A stretch of 64,000 bases of DNA from Brevibacillus laterosporus (GTDB taxonomy: Bacteria > Bacillota > Bacilli > Brevibacillales > Brevibacillaceae), in NCBI RefSeq assembly GCF_030489605.1, contig NZ_JAUKFY010000002.1, forward strand, positions 1-64,000, in the 5' to 3' direction. Position 1 is the first letter of the stretch, and every line of letters begins with the position of its first letter. This document shows, in pieces, positions 1 through 7,991 of this stretch. The notes under the pieces were generated by a model. It was not told the origin of the DNA. It did not search any database and saw only the letters and a program-made list of their open reading frames with translations. The translations under genes and the position numbers were made by a program.

Positions 1-17
1 GCAAAGAATAAAAAATG

Positions 18-66
18 GGATGCCGTGTCACCAATTTGAGTAGAGATTTCGGCATCCTATTTTTTA
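18..66. terminator. Probable bidirectional terminator
   Basis: GGATGCCG at 18-25 pairs with CGGCATCC at 50-57, flanked by an A-tract on the left and a T-tract on the right. It could end the leftward anti-sigma gene and whatever lies upstream of the window. The 24-base loop is long. Confidence 0.6.
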
Positions 67-121
67 TGGAGTGTTCTATTATTTCTAGCTCAATGGAACA
101 GTCTCAACCAGTATAAGAAGC

Positions 122-1078
122 TTATTTTCCCCTTTTTTCAACAAAGACGTTAAATTCTGTTCCGTACTCTTCTTTAAAGGTTTTCGCGTATTTTTCATTT
201 ATTTTCGATGCTTTTTGTTTTGCTGCCTCCATGTTTTCTAACATTCCTACCTCAATATAAAACATATTCCCACTGTCTTTTAGAATACGAATTCCTTTTT
301 CCTCAAACAGCGCTTCTTCCATTGAAGCCAATTGCTCCCCGAGTGGATATGCGGCAGTTCTGATGGAGTACACAGTTTTCAGCTGTGCCTGATTATCTTT
401 TGAAAGATTCAAGACGATTTGGGCAGGGTTCGAATATTCCTTTACTTCATATTTAACTGGTGATGTAAATACAAATACGAAACGATCAGAAGAATCGTCT
501 AATGTAATCAACCGGTATGCATCTGCTATCAAATCGCTCTTTTTCAGTTCCTCAAAGGTTTGCTGATCAAACCATCTTACGCCATTCATGGTAAAAGTCA
601 TGGTGTATGGATTTTCCTGATAGGAAACGTTGAAAAAAGGGGCGGTTTTTTGTGATGCTTCACCTGATTTATCGTTACCTTGGGCAAAGTTGATGACAAT
701 TTGCTCGGCATTTTTTTCTTTTACGAGCGTAATTGGTTTGATGCTACTTCCGTCCGTTCTTTCGCCGCCATCGGCATACCCGCCATTAAATTGCAATACC
801 TTTACAAGGCTTCCTAGTAACGGTACGTGTGCTGCAGCAGCAACAAAACCCGGTAGTGTGTTGACGGCAACGCCAAACAATATAAACATGGCCGCGACTC
901 CGCCAAGCCCTTTCATTACCATTCTGCTTGTTTTATTTTTCATTGGTCTTACTCCCTTATTTCGCGATAGTAATTCTGCATTAGCCTTTGCTTTAGCCGA
1001 TTGGATTGCAGCATCTAGCTCCTTTGGTATTTCGATGCTTTCATAGCTCTTTTTTAATTCATTTAATTGATTGTTCAA
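122..1078 (-). CDS. Anti-sigma factor for the adjacent ECF sigma factor (RsiV-like N-terminus)
   Basis: This 318-residue protein is probably a membrane-anchored anti-sigma factor. Its N-terminus (ELKKSYESIEIPKELD, about residues 7-22) resembles RsiV-type anti-sigma proteins. One hydrophobic segment at about 57-80 is followed by a roughly 235-residue domain, expected outside the membrane, that I do not recognise. The TTG start at 1078 has AGGAGG nine bases upstream, whereas a more upstream TTG at 1102 has no such site. The start overlaps the end of the sigma gene by 20 bases, which implies translational coupling. By family logic it sequesters the sigma factor until envelope stress triggers proteolysis. 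Confidence 0.8.
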   Translation of the reverse strand: MNNQLNELKKSYESIEIPKELDAAIQSAKAKANAELLSRNKGVRPMKNKTSRMVMKGLGGVAAMFILFGVAVNTLPGFVAAAAHVPLLGSLVKVLQFNGGYADGGERTDGSSIKPITLVKEKNAEQIVINFAQGNDKSGEASQKTAPFFNVSYQENPYTMTFTMNGVRWFDQQTFEELKKSDLIADAYRLITLDDSSDRFVFVFTSPVKYEVKEYSNPAQIVLNLSKDNQAQLKTVYSIRTAAYPLGEQLASMEEALFEEKGIRILKDSGNMFYIEVGMLENMEAAKQKASKINEKYAKTFKEEYGTEFNVFVEKRGK

Positions 1079-1592
1079 GATGTTCAACCTCCTGCAAATC
1101 AATTTTTAATTTTTGAAGTCCCCGATAGAGACGCGTTTTAACCGTACTTACGGGCACGTCCAATATTTCTGCTACAGACTCCAGTGTCATATCTTCGAAA
1201 AATCTTAAGATAATTACTGTCTTATATTTTAGAGCGAGTTTTTCTAGTGCCTGCCTTACATCGAAGATATCATCCCGATTTTTATCCGAATGCTGCATAA
1301 CATTTTCCAAAATGCTCGTGTCCATAAATACCATTCTTCGCGTTTTTCGCAAGGAATTATGAGAGCAATTTATCGCGATCCGATACAACCACGATTTGAT
1401 AAATTCAGGTTTTCTCAGGGTATCAATGGAAACGATAGCTTTATATATCGTTTCCTGTACGATATCCAGTGCTTCTTCTCTGTTTTTTACAAAACTGTAG
1501 GCAAGTCGGTACAAATGCTCCTTGTTTTCTTCAATAAGTTTATAAAGATGATCGCTCTCCTTCGAGGAATGATTTGGAGTATGCGCGCGCAT
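1059..1592 (-). CDS. ECF-type RNA polymerase sigma factor (SigV/SigM/SigW-like)
   Basis: A 177-residue sigma-70 family factor with region 2 around residues 25-85 (FVKNREEALDIVQETIYKA, then WLYRIAINCSHN) and region 4 around 115-163, including the helix-turn-helix LESVAEILDVPVSTVKTRL. It should direct RNA polymerase to envelope-stress promoters. The ATG at 1592 has AAAGGAG seven bases upstream. A longer frame reaching 1670 would begin inside the promoter described at 1640-1669, so I reject it. It is the first gene of a two-gene operon with its anti-sigma factor. I cannot tell which of SigV, SigM or SigW it matches best. Confidence 0.9.
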   Translation of the reverse strand: MRAHTPNHSSKESDHLYKLIEENKEHLYRLAYSFVKNREEALDIVQETIYKAIVSIDTLRKPEFIKSWLYRIAINCSHNSLRKTRRMVFMDTSILENVMQHSDKNRDDIFDVRQALEKLALKYKTVIILRFFEDMTLESVAEILDVPVSTVKTRLYRGLQKLKIDLQEVEHLEQSIK

Positions 1593-1639
1593 ATCGTTCT
1601 CTCCTTTCAAACAAATGCTCCAATCGTTTGGTTCCGCTA

Positions 1640-1669
1640 TTAGACAAACCAGTAGAACAGAAAGTTTCA
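1640..1669 (-). promoter_or_regulatory. ECF-type autoregulatory promoter
   Basis: Reading leftward, TGAAAC (1664-1669) is followed by 17 bases and TGTCTAA (1640-1646). This is close to the TGAAAC/CGTC pattern of SigW/SigV-class promoters. It lies about 50 bases upstream of the sigma start, as expected for an autoregulated ECF operon. Confidence 0.6.
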
Positions 1670-1797
1670 TTTTAAAAAAAGAGGATTTTTACATTTTTTA
1701 TATTCAAAAAAATCAGAGTGCAAGGAAGTTGCCCAGTTTTTGCTGTTATGTAATCTTTTGTTGAAAACAACCGCTCATCAGACAGACGATATGAAAA

Positions 1798-1838
1798 AAG
1801 TTACCCCCCTTTAACCTTATTAGTCAAAGGGGGATAGT
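1798..1838 (-). terminator. Rho-independent terminator of the His/Gln heptad gene
   Basis: On the minus strand CCCCCTTTGAC pairs with GTTAAAGGGGG across a 7-base loop, followed by a T-tract. It lies about 20 bases past the stop of the gene at 1860-2213. Confidence 0.8.
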
Positions 1839-1859
1839 GTTTTTCAAGCTTGAAACAAA

Positions 1860-2213
1860 TCATTTGCTTACCGATTTATGTCCGGCAGCTAATTCCTCAT
1901 CGCTTGGAACCTTACCTTTAAAAGCTAGAGAAGCCTTTGATACCTGATTATTGTACGCAACCTGATTTTCCTGCTGTTGCCTGTCAATGGTTTGGTTCAT
2001 AAGCTGCTGAGAATAAACCGGCATTGCCGTTGAATTTTGAGTCATTTGCTGTGAAGTTTGCATTAAAAGTATTGCCTGTTTATCATGTAAATCTGCCTGT
2101 TGACGATGAATCAGAGCTTGTTGCTCGTGAGCCTGAGCTTGAGTTAGATGGGCTTGAGCTTGTTGCTTATGCATACTGATTTGTTGGTTGTATTGTGAAG
2201 TAAGCATGTGCAT
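1860..2213 (-). CDS. Small protein with five HxxQAxx heptads, function unknown
   Basis: This is a 117-residue Gln/His/Ala-rich protein with no signal peptide. Residues 15-49 are five consecutive heptads in which His falls at 15, 22, 29, 36 and 43, Gln at 18, 25, 32, 39 and 46, and Ala at 19, 26, 33, 40 and 47. This predicts a long helix with one His-bearing stripe. The rest is polar, with NQ-rich stretches and a basic tail. A strong AAAGGAGG site precedes the ATG, and a clear terminator follows, so it is a real monocistronic gene. The composition and the 38-residue neighbour suggest a spore or coat-associated role, but that is inference. Confidence 0.75.
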   Translation of the reverse strand: MHMLTSQYNQQISMHKQQAQAHLTQAQAHEQQALIHRQQADLHDKQAILLMQTSQQMTQNSTAMPVYSQQLMNQTIDRQQQENQVAYNNQVSKASLAFKGKVPSDEELAAGHKSVSK

Positions 2214-2246
2214 GTGATAGCCTCCTTTCCACTGGTTAACTTAGCG

Positions 2247-2363
2247 CTATCGGGAAATAGGTTTTGCTTGCGATTCCTTGCTCATGGTATTGGAAGATCG
2301 CGTTTGTGAGGGATTATTTTTATCACTTTGCTGAGGTTTGACTCCGTTATGCTTGGACATCAT
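2247..2363 (-). CDS. 38-residue hydrophilic peptide, possible small spore protein
   Basis: The peptide begins MMSKHNGVKPQQSDKNNPSQ and ends SKESQAKPISR. It is Ser/Lys/Gln/Asn-rich with no hydrophobic segment, and GAAAGGAAG sits upstream of the ATG. The composition recalls minor small acid-soluble spore proteins such as SspP-type peptides, but I see no diagnostic motif. It lies just upstream of, and in the same direction as, the heptad-repeat gene, separated by 33 bases, so the two may be co-transcribed. Confidence 0.55.
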   Translation of the reverse strand: MMSKHNGVKPQQSDKNNPSQTRSSNTMSKESQAKPISR

Positions 2364-2471
2364 GACACTTCCTTTCTTCATAGTTGGCAATGTCTTTCAT
2401 AGCATCCCCATTTCCGCAAAACACATGGCGTCAATTAGTCAAAAAGGAATGAAAAACTTTTACCAATCCCA

Positions 2472-3344
2472 TCAGTGATCATAATGCTTTATCACCCAAT
2501 CTATAAAGGAGGAGAGATGCAGATCGCTTGCTTTTTCAGCAGGATAGGCGAGTAGTGTAGGCCGGGTAAACGTGCCTTGGGAAATATCAATTGTAACTAA
2601 TGTTCCCTGTAGTTTTTCTTGTTGAACGAAACGTGAAGGTAGCAGAGCAATTCCTAAATTTTGTAACACCATCTGCTTGACAGCACTAAAACTATCTAGC
2701 TCCATTATGATAGTCGGAAAAACACCATTTTCCGCCAGGTAACGATCGACCCGTTGCCGATAAGGAGCGGTAGGATTGCCAAAAGCGATGAAAGATTGCT
2801 TGTCCCAATCCGTCCAGCCAGGATAATTGGTAGCCCATGGATGAGCAGGTGAGCAGACTAGCAAAATGGGATCGTCAGGCAAACATGTAGTCTTAATGTT
2901 CGGATGATACAATTCATTACCTAGAACAGCAAGATCAGCCGTACCTGCTAATAAAGAGTGAACCGATTCTTCAAATAAAGTGGAGCGCAGATAACAGGTA
3001 AAGGAAGGATCAACCTGACGATATCCCCCGAGCAAGCGAGGAAGCTGTGTGGAGACAAAAGCTTTCCCAGCTACGATACGCAGCGGGCGAATTTGATGAT
3101 TTTGCTGGATAAATTGCTGATATTGCTCTATCATGGAACTGGCAACAGGTAAAAAAGCTCGTCCTTCCTCTGTTAGGGTTACCCCCGAGGTTGTACGGGT
3201 AAACAGCGTCATCTCTAGCTCTTTTTCCAATTGCTTCAGCCGATGTGTCACAGTGGACTGTGCTAAAAAGTGGGTATGTGCTGTTTTATTTATGGAACCC
3301 ATACGGGCAATTGAAATAAAAATCTCCAAGTTTTGTAAGTCCAT
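2472..3344 (-). CDS. LysR family transcriptional regulator
   Basis: A 290-residue LysR protein. The winged helix-turn-helix occupies residues 1-60 (SINKTAHTHFLAQSTVTHRLKQLE is cut here only for description of its position, 17-40), and an effector-binding domain follows from about 88. AAGGAGG precedes the ATG. It is divergent from the methyltransferase at 3558 with 213 bases between them, the usual arrangement for a LysR regulator and its target. The effector cannot be named from sequence. Confidence 0.9.
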   Translation of the reverse strand: MDLQNLEIFISIARMGSINKTAHTHFLAQSTVTHRLKQLEKELEMTLFTRTTSGVTLTEEGRAFLPVASSMIEQYQQFIQQNHQIRPLRIVAGKAFVSTQLPRLLGGYRQVDPSFTCYLRSTLFEESVHSLLAGTADLAVLGNELYHPNIKTTCLPDDPILLVCSPAHPWATNYPGWTDWDKQSFIAFGNPTAPYRQRVDRYLAENGVFPTIIMELDSFSAVKQMVLQNLGIALLPSRFVQQEKLQGTLVTIDISQGTFTRPTLLAYPAEKASDLHLSSFIDWVIKHYDH

Positions 3345-3381
3345 AAAAACCTCCTTGATGTTAAAAGGGTGTTTGCGGGTA

Positions 3382-3406
3382 AGGCTATCGGACTTATAGA
3401 TAGCCT
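3382..3406. promoter_or_regulatory. Inverted repeat between divergent LysR and methyltransferase genes
   Basis: AGGCTATC (3382-3389) and GATAGCCT (3399-3406) form an 8-base inverted repeat with a 9-base spacer, 38 bases upstream of the LysR start. It is a candidate LysR operator. It has no T-tract, so a terminator is unlikely. Confidence 0.4.
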
Positions 3407-3557
3407 ATTATCGAAATTATATAACTAGACTGACAAATAAAGAAGTAGGATATACGTCAGAGGGCTGGAAACTGCTAAATAGCTATCTAGGAGGAAAAGA
3501 AATTTACAGTCAGAATGGGATTCATCCTTACATTAGTGAGAAAGGAAGAAAACAGAT

Positions 3558-4331
3558 ATGTCCACTCATTTTCATAATCCACTCCTAAAGGAAGCGTATA
3601 TGGCTAGGGAAGCGACTGATAGTTGGATAGACAAAATGCTAGAGGTTATACAACCAAAAGGATTGCAGGTATTGGATGCAGGCTGTGGAGGGGGAATATA
3701 TACGCGGGCGTGGGCTGAACTAGGCGCCAATCAAGTCACCGCAATGGATTTTTCGGAGGTGATGCTATCTGCTGCACAGAAAGAGTGCAGTTCGTATCCG
3801 CAAATCGTGTATCATCTAGGGGATGTGCGAAAAACGGATTTACCTACAGGCACATATGATCTCATTTATTCCCGTGCAACGATACATCACTTCACCGAAT
3901 GGGTTACATGCTTTGCAGAGTTAAACAGAATTTTAAACGAAACCGGTACATGCATTATTCAGGATCGGACGTTAATGGATTGTTTATTACCAGGGAGCCC
4001 TGCTCATTTACGGGGATATTTGTTTGAATTTTTTCCAGAGCTAAAAAGCGTGGAAGAGCAGAGAAGACCAAGCGCTGAGGCAATAAAGGAAGCATTGCTT
4101 CAAGCGGGTTTTGGATCTGTACAGATTGAAGACTTTTGGGAAGTGCGACGTACGTATTCATCTCTTCAGGAGTATCAGCAGGATTTGTTAGAACGAAAGG
4201 GGCGCTCAATTTTACATGCGATTAGCAATGAGCAACTGGAAAACTATGTAAACCAGCTGCAGTACAGATTGCCAGGCGACCAGCTATTAGAAGAGAGAGA
4301 TCGCTGGACGTTATGGATTGCAAGAAAATAA
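3558..4331 (+). CDS. Class I SAM-dependent methyltransferase
   Basis: A 257-residue soluble methyltransferase. Motif I, VLDAGCGGG, is at residues 38-46. An acidic residue at the end of the second strand (TAMDFSEVM) and a YDLIYSRATIHHF motif IV region follow, typical of the Methyltransf_11/25 fold. The substrate is unknown. GAAAGGAAG lies upstream of the ATG. The divergent LysR regulator is its likely controller. Confidence 0.85.
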   Translation: MSTHFHNPLLKEAYMAREATDSWIDKMLEVIQPKGLQVLDAGCGGGIYTRAWAELGANQVTAMDFSEVMLSAAQKECSSYPQIVYHLGDVRKTDLPTGTYDLIYSRATIHHFTEWVTCFAELNRILNETGTCIIQDRTLMDCLLPGSPAHLRGYLFEFFPELKSVEEQRRPSAEAIKEALLQAGFGSVQIEDFWEVRRTYSSLQEYQQDLLERKGRSILHAISNEQLENYVNQLQYRLPGDQLLEERDRWTLWIARK

Positions 4332-4511
4332 AAGATAGAAAAGTGGATTAAGCAGGAAAGTTGTCAATATATAGAGTTGTAGGAAACTTGTGAATTTACT
4401 TGTCACAATTGCTGTTATGACTTGTTTCAATATTGGCTACATTATATAATTGAATTGCCATTGTTTGCTATCCTTGGACAGGTATATTATTTGCAAAGGG
4501 GTTGAATTGGG

Positions 4512-4682
4512 ATGCAATGGGTTATGGACGTAACCATGTTTCTGATAACTCTGTTTATTTTGGCTGGGGTTTTTCGTTCAATAAAGGCGAAAAACAGGTT
4601 CGCCACAGCGTTTGGCTTGGTATCATTAGCAGTATTTGTCTACGCCGATTTCCTTATTCTTAAATTCGCAACAGGTGCGTAA
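4512..4682 (+). CDS. 56-residue membrane protein, possibly DUF2759-like
   Basis: The peptide starts MQWVMDVTMFLITLFILAGV and contains two hydrophobic helices (about residues 5-22 and 32-50) separated by a basic loop RSIKAKNR. This layout recalls the small DUF2759 proteins of Bacilli, a memory-based match that needs a search. AAAGGGG lies 10 bases upstream of the ATG, and a strong terminator follows 27 bases after the stop. Confidence 0.65.
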   Translation: MQWVMDVTMFLITLFILAGVFRSIKAKNRFATAFGLVSLAVFVYADFLILKFATGA

Positions 4683-4710
4683 TTGTAAAATGTAAGTGGT
4701 TTCATCAAGA

Positions 4711-4743
4711 GAAGCTTTTGCTTTTGCAAAGCTTCTTTTTTTA
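4711..4743 (+). terminator. Rho-independent terminator
   Basis: GAAGCTTT pairs with AAAGCTTC across TTGCTTTTGC-type loop bases and is followed by seven Ts. It ends the 56-residue protein gene. Confidence 0.8.
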
Positions 4744-4848
4744 TGTTTATTTCGTGTAAGAATCGAAAGTCAATTCGAATGACGTTCTCCTATTGACGCA
4801 TGATCAAGAAGGGGTTACGTCATACTAGAAATAGGAGGTGGGGTAATA

Positions 4849-6021
4849 ATGAGATGGCGCAAAGGCAAGTCCGATTCTGTTCGCATTAAGGGAACCCTCA
4901 TGACAGATTCAAAAACCAAGTGGCTGTGTCAACGATTACAGGCAGGGGATATCGCCATGATTGACCATAAAAATCTGGATGTAACAGCGGCTGAAGACCT
5001 GATTGCATCTCAAGTACAAGCAGTTATCAATCTCTCCCCCTTTTTGACAGGCGATTTTTGGACAGAAGGAGCAGCACTTCTTTTGCAAGAGAACATAGTC
5101 CTTTATGAAATCGAACATACAGCAGCTGTTACAAGAGATCTACAAGAGCTTTTAGACGGAAAGCAAATCGAAATTATCAATGATTGCTTACATGTTCTTC
5201 CTGCTGAAAAACCAATCAAGATTGCTCTGCGTCCATTTCGTATGTCAGATTACGAAATGAGAGCACAGCAAGCTATAAATCACGAGCCAAAACATTACAT
5301 ACAGTTTCTAACAAATACACTATCGTTTCTGGAACAAGAAAAAAAACTTTTTACAGCTAGTCTTCCAGCTGCCTGCATTCGTGCATCGTTTGCGAATCGC
5401 TTTGTGGTGCTTGTGAACCGTGGGCCCTCTGCACGAGACGATCTTCACTCATTATCCTCTTTTATAAAGAAATATCGCCCCATTCTGCTCGCGGTAGATG
5501 GGGGAGCTGATGTCATCCTGAGCTGTGGATGGGTTCCTGATGTTATTATTGGAGATTTAGATAGCGTATCGGATCGGGCGCTTTATTCTGGAGCAGACAT
5601 TATCTTGCACGCTTATAAAAATGGAATCGCACCGGGTCGAAGTCGGTTAGATAGGCTGGGAGTGCCGTATCAGCTTTTACCTGCTCCTGGCACAAGTGAG
5701 GATGTAGCCATGCTAGTTGCTTATCAAGGTCAGGCTACTCGAATTATTACAATCGGAAGTCATACCAACATGCAAGATTTCTTGGAAAAAGGAAGAAAGG
5801 GAATGGCTAGTACCTTTCTTATTCGCACTCGCATTGGACATAAGCTGATTGACGCAAAGGGCATTCATTACTTGATTCAGCAAAAAGAGATGTACAAACC
5901 TTCTGTGGGTGCTGTTGTTGCAAGCTCTTTGTGCTTACTTCTTCTGCTTTTACTCATGCATCCAACCATTCGTACTGTTGGCTATATGCTATGGACGCAC
6001 GTAAGTAGGGGAATGGTATGA
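4849..6021 (+). CDS. steA: SteA-like putative cytokinetic ring protein (thiamine pyrophosphokinase-like fold)
   Basis: A 390-residue protein. The central region carries thiamin pyrophosphokinase-like motifs: VDGGAD at 216-221 and PDVIIGDLDS at 230-239. A hydrophobic helix at about 352-371 near the C-terminus gives a membrane anchor. This combination is the SteA family, linked in actinobacteria to septal ring and cell-wall biogenesis. ATAGGAGGTGG precedes the ATG. TGACG motifs occur upstream at about 4780 and 4794, with an inverted CGTCA at 4818, and could be an operator. It overlaps the next gene by four bases (ATGA), so it is coupled to a glycosyltransferase. Confidence 0.8.
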   Translation: MRWRKGKSDSVRIKGTLMTDSKTKWLCQRLQAGDIAMIDHKNLDVTAAEDLIASQVQAVINLSPFLTGDFWTEGAALLLQENIVLYEIEHTAAVTRDLQELLDGKQIEIINDCLHVLPAEKPIKIALRPFRMSDYEMRAQQAINHEPKHYIQFLTNTLSFLEQEKKLFTASLPAACIRASFANRFVVLVNRGPSARDDLHSLSSFIKKYRPILLAVDGGADVILSCGWVPDVIIGDLDSVSDRALYSGADIILHAYKNGIAPGRSRLDRLGVPYQLLPAPGTSEDVAMLVAYQGQATRIITIGSHTNMQDFLEKGRKGMASTFLIRTRIGHKLIDAKGIHYLIQQKEMYKPSVGAVVASSLCLLLLLLLMHPTIRTVGYMLWTHVSRGMV

Positions 6022-6695
6022 GAGTTAGCGCGATTATCCCAGCCTTTAATGAGCAGGATTGGATTGAGGAAACAGTTTCTACATTAAGAGGGTCATCGCT
6101 CATCCATGAGTTGATTGTAGTAGACGATGGGAGTGTCGATTGTACTGCTAACATCGCTCGACCTTGGGTGGATCAGCTCATTATAATGCCTAAGAATGTT
6201 GGCAAGGGAGCTGCTTTGCAAGCAGGCTGGAAGAAAGCTACAGGTGATATTATTTTGTTTTTGGATGCTGATTTACAAAAGAGCGCCCGTGAAGTAGATA
6301 AATTACTGACTCCTGTCGTCAGAAAAGATTGTGATATGTCGATAGCTATAGTACCTAAAGCTCCTCGTAAGGCTGGCTTTGGACTAGCTAAAAAGCTGGC
6401 CCACCAAGGGATAGTACAGATGACTCAGCAGAAGCTGGAAGCCCCTTTATCCGGGCAAAGAGCTTTTAGACGCGATTTATTTTCCTGTGTTCGTTTCGCG
6501 GATTGTGGATTTGGGATTGAGGTAGCAATGACAATTGATTTTTTACGAGCGGGCTATCGAATCAAAGAAGTTCCGGTGAATTTCACACATCGTTATACAA
6601 CAAACAATTTTCAAGGATTTTTGCATAGGGGCAAAGAGTTTTGGCATGTGTACCGAACCATACAACGCAAACGGCAAGAGGTGGAAAAGAGATGA
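6018..6695 (+). CDS. Family 2 glycosyltransferase
   Basis: A 225-residue GT-A enzyme of the polyprenyl-phosphate mannosyl/glucosyltransferase type. The N-terminal AIIPAFNEQDWIEETV strand, the VVDDGSVD nucleotide-binding motif (about 35-42) and the FLDADLQ metal-binding DxD region (about 82-88) are all present. There are no C-terminal membrane helices. It is the middle gene of a coupled trio with steA and a MraY-like protein, overlapping each by four bases. An envelope glycolipid or glycan step is a reasonable inference, but donor and acceptor are unknown. Confidence 0.85.
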   Translation: MRVSAIIPAFNEQDWIEETVSTLRGSSLIHELIVVDDGSVDCTANIARPWVDQLIIMPKNVGKGAALQAGWKKATGDIILFLDADLQKSAREVDKLLTPVVRKDCDMSIAIVPKAPRKAGFGLAKKLAHQGIVQMTQQKLEAPLSGQRAFRRDLFSCVRFADCGFGIEVAMTIDFLRAGYRIKEVPVNFTHRYTTNNFQGFLHRGKEFWHVYRTIQRKRQEVEKR

Positions 6696-7627
6696 ATAAT
6701 AGTTCCATTCTATTACTATCCTGTATTGCCATCATGCTACCGCTGATCTTGCACGATGTATTTTTTCTTCGAGGAATTAAACTATTAAAGAAACATGAGA
6801 TTGTCAGATTAAATTATCAAGAGGAATTAATACCGACAGGCTGCGGGTGGTTTTTATTTTTTTATATTACCAGCACCTATTTGCTGCTCTTGCTATTATG
6901 GTGCTTCCAGCCTTCCGTAGCATTTCCTTGGAAATTGGGAGTGTTTTTTCTTAGTGGTTCTTTTGCAATCGCCGCGCTGGGCTGGCACGATGACTGCGCA
7001 CACGATAAGCATATTAAGGGATTTCGAGGACATGTAGGTATCTTAGTTACTGAGCGAAGAATGACCAGTGGCTTTTTAAAAGCCTGGGCAGGGGGCAATA
7101 TCTCTCTTATTATTTGTCTGGCTTTATATGACAATGCGCTGGAGGTTCTGTTTCATACCATCCTCCTTGCTTTGTCGATCAATCTGATAAACCTATTTGA
7201 TCTGCGGCCTGGAAGAGCCAGTAAGGTGTTTTTAAGCTTATTTATTCTGGTGTTAGTATCGACTCCTTTTTTTAGCGTGCCAGCATCGTGGATTATGATT
7301 TATCCCATTATTAGTGCGACCCTTCTTTTATTTTATCATGATGCAAAACGTATGGTCATGCTTGGAGATACAGGCTCCAATTATCTTGGGTTTATTTTAG
7401 GGTACACGTTAATCTGTACGACTCCATTGAACATCAAAATTGTTTTTTTTCTGTTGTTTCTGTTTCTGCATATATTGGCAGAGCGTTATTCATTTACGAC
7501 CTTTATCCGCAATCGTCCTCTTTTGCATAAACTAGATTTGTTGGGGGGGAAAAAAGCTCCGCCTATGCATAGCGAAGCTTCTTACTCATCATCTTCATCG
7601 GGATCTCGCTTCATAAAGCGCGGTTGA
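6692..7627 (+). CDS. MraY/WecA-like glycosyl-phosphate transferase family membrane protein
   Basis: A 311-residue polytopic membrane protein. The DD pair in GWHDDCAHDKHIKGFRGH and the motif MLGDTGSNYLG near residue 225 are hallmarks of polyprenyl-phosphate N-acetylhexosamine-1-phosphate transferases. The usual NLxDG motif is altered to NLFDLRPG, so this is a divergent member and its activity is uncertain. The ATG overlaps the previous stop (ATGA) and follows GAGGTGG, which fixes the start. Its last 46 bases overlap yqzF on the other strand, and its Ser-rich tail is the antisense of the acidic YqzF tail. Confidence 0.75.
   Translation: MNNSSILLLSCIAIMLPLILHDVFFLRGIKLLKKHEIVRLNYQEELIPTGCGWFLFFYITSTYLLLLLLWCFQPSVAFPWKLGVFFLSGSFAIAALGWHDDCAHDKHIKGFRGHVGILVTERRMTSGFLKAWAGGNISLIICLALYDNALEVLFHTILLALSINLINLFDLRPGRASKVFLSLFILVLVSTPFFSVPASWIMIYPIISATLLLFYHDAKRMVMLGDTGSNYLGFILGYTLICTTPLNIKIVFFLLFLFLHILAERYSFTTFIRNRPLLHKLDLLGGKKAPPMHSEASYSSSSSGSRFIKRG
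7550..7580 (-). terminator. Terminator of yqzF inside the end of the MraY-like gene
   Basis: On the minus strand AAGCTTCGC pairs with GCGGAGCTT (one G-T wobble) across a 9-base loop, followed by six Ts. It starts immediately after the yqzF stop and lies within the convergent coding region. Confidence 0.6.
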
Positions 7628-7890
7628 ACGCGATTGCGTTTGCGGTCATGATGCAAAATAAAACCTCCAATGAATGCAATAGGCACAACAAATAAAATGG
7701 CTCCTAAAGTAAAGTACCCCCACATAAATTGATTGATATCAGGATTAAAGTATTGATATAGTGTATCGCGCATTATCTTAAAGCCCCAGCCTGCGATGAC
7801 AGCGGGAATCACCATGATGAGCAACGCAACGATTCTTTGACCAAGCAACCAAGACACATCCTTTTGTAAAGGTTCGTTTATTTCCATCAT
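7582..7890 (-). CDS. yqzF: DUF2627 family membrane protein YqzF
   Basis: A 102-residue protein with two membrane helices at about 20-40 and 57-80, followed by the conserved basic stretch ILHHDRKRNRVQPRF that marks the YqzF/DUF2627 family. The function is unknown. As in B. subtilis it is divergent from bkdR. The acidic tail DPDEDDE extends past the usual C-terminus and is encoded opposite the end of the MraY-like gene. The ribosome binding site is weak (GGATG). Either of two adjacent ATG codons could start the protein. Confidence 0.85.
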   Translation of the reverse strand: MMEINEPLQKDVSWLLGQRIVALLIMVIPAVIAGWGFKIMRDTLYQYFNPDINQFMWGYFTLGAILFVVPIAFIGGFILHHDRKRNRVQPRFMKRDPDEDDE

Positions 7891-7991
7891 AAAACATCCG
7901 GGGATGCTTGTCTAACCTGTAAAATACGATAAAATGTAAGATGGAAGATTCAGCCATAGCAGCAGTCCTCAATGAAAGGGGTGGGTTTTAT

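Noticed and set aside
630-1046. 138-codon open frame on the plus strand inside the anti-sigma gene
   Set aside because: It is the antisense of a well-supported coding region and has no ribosome binding site.
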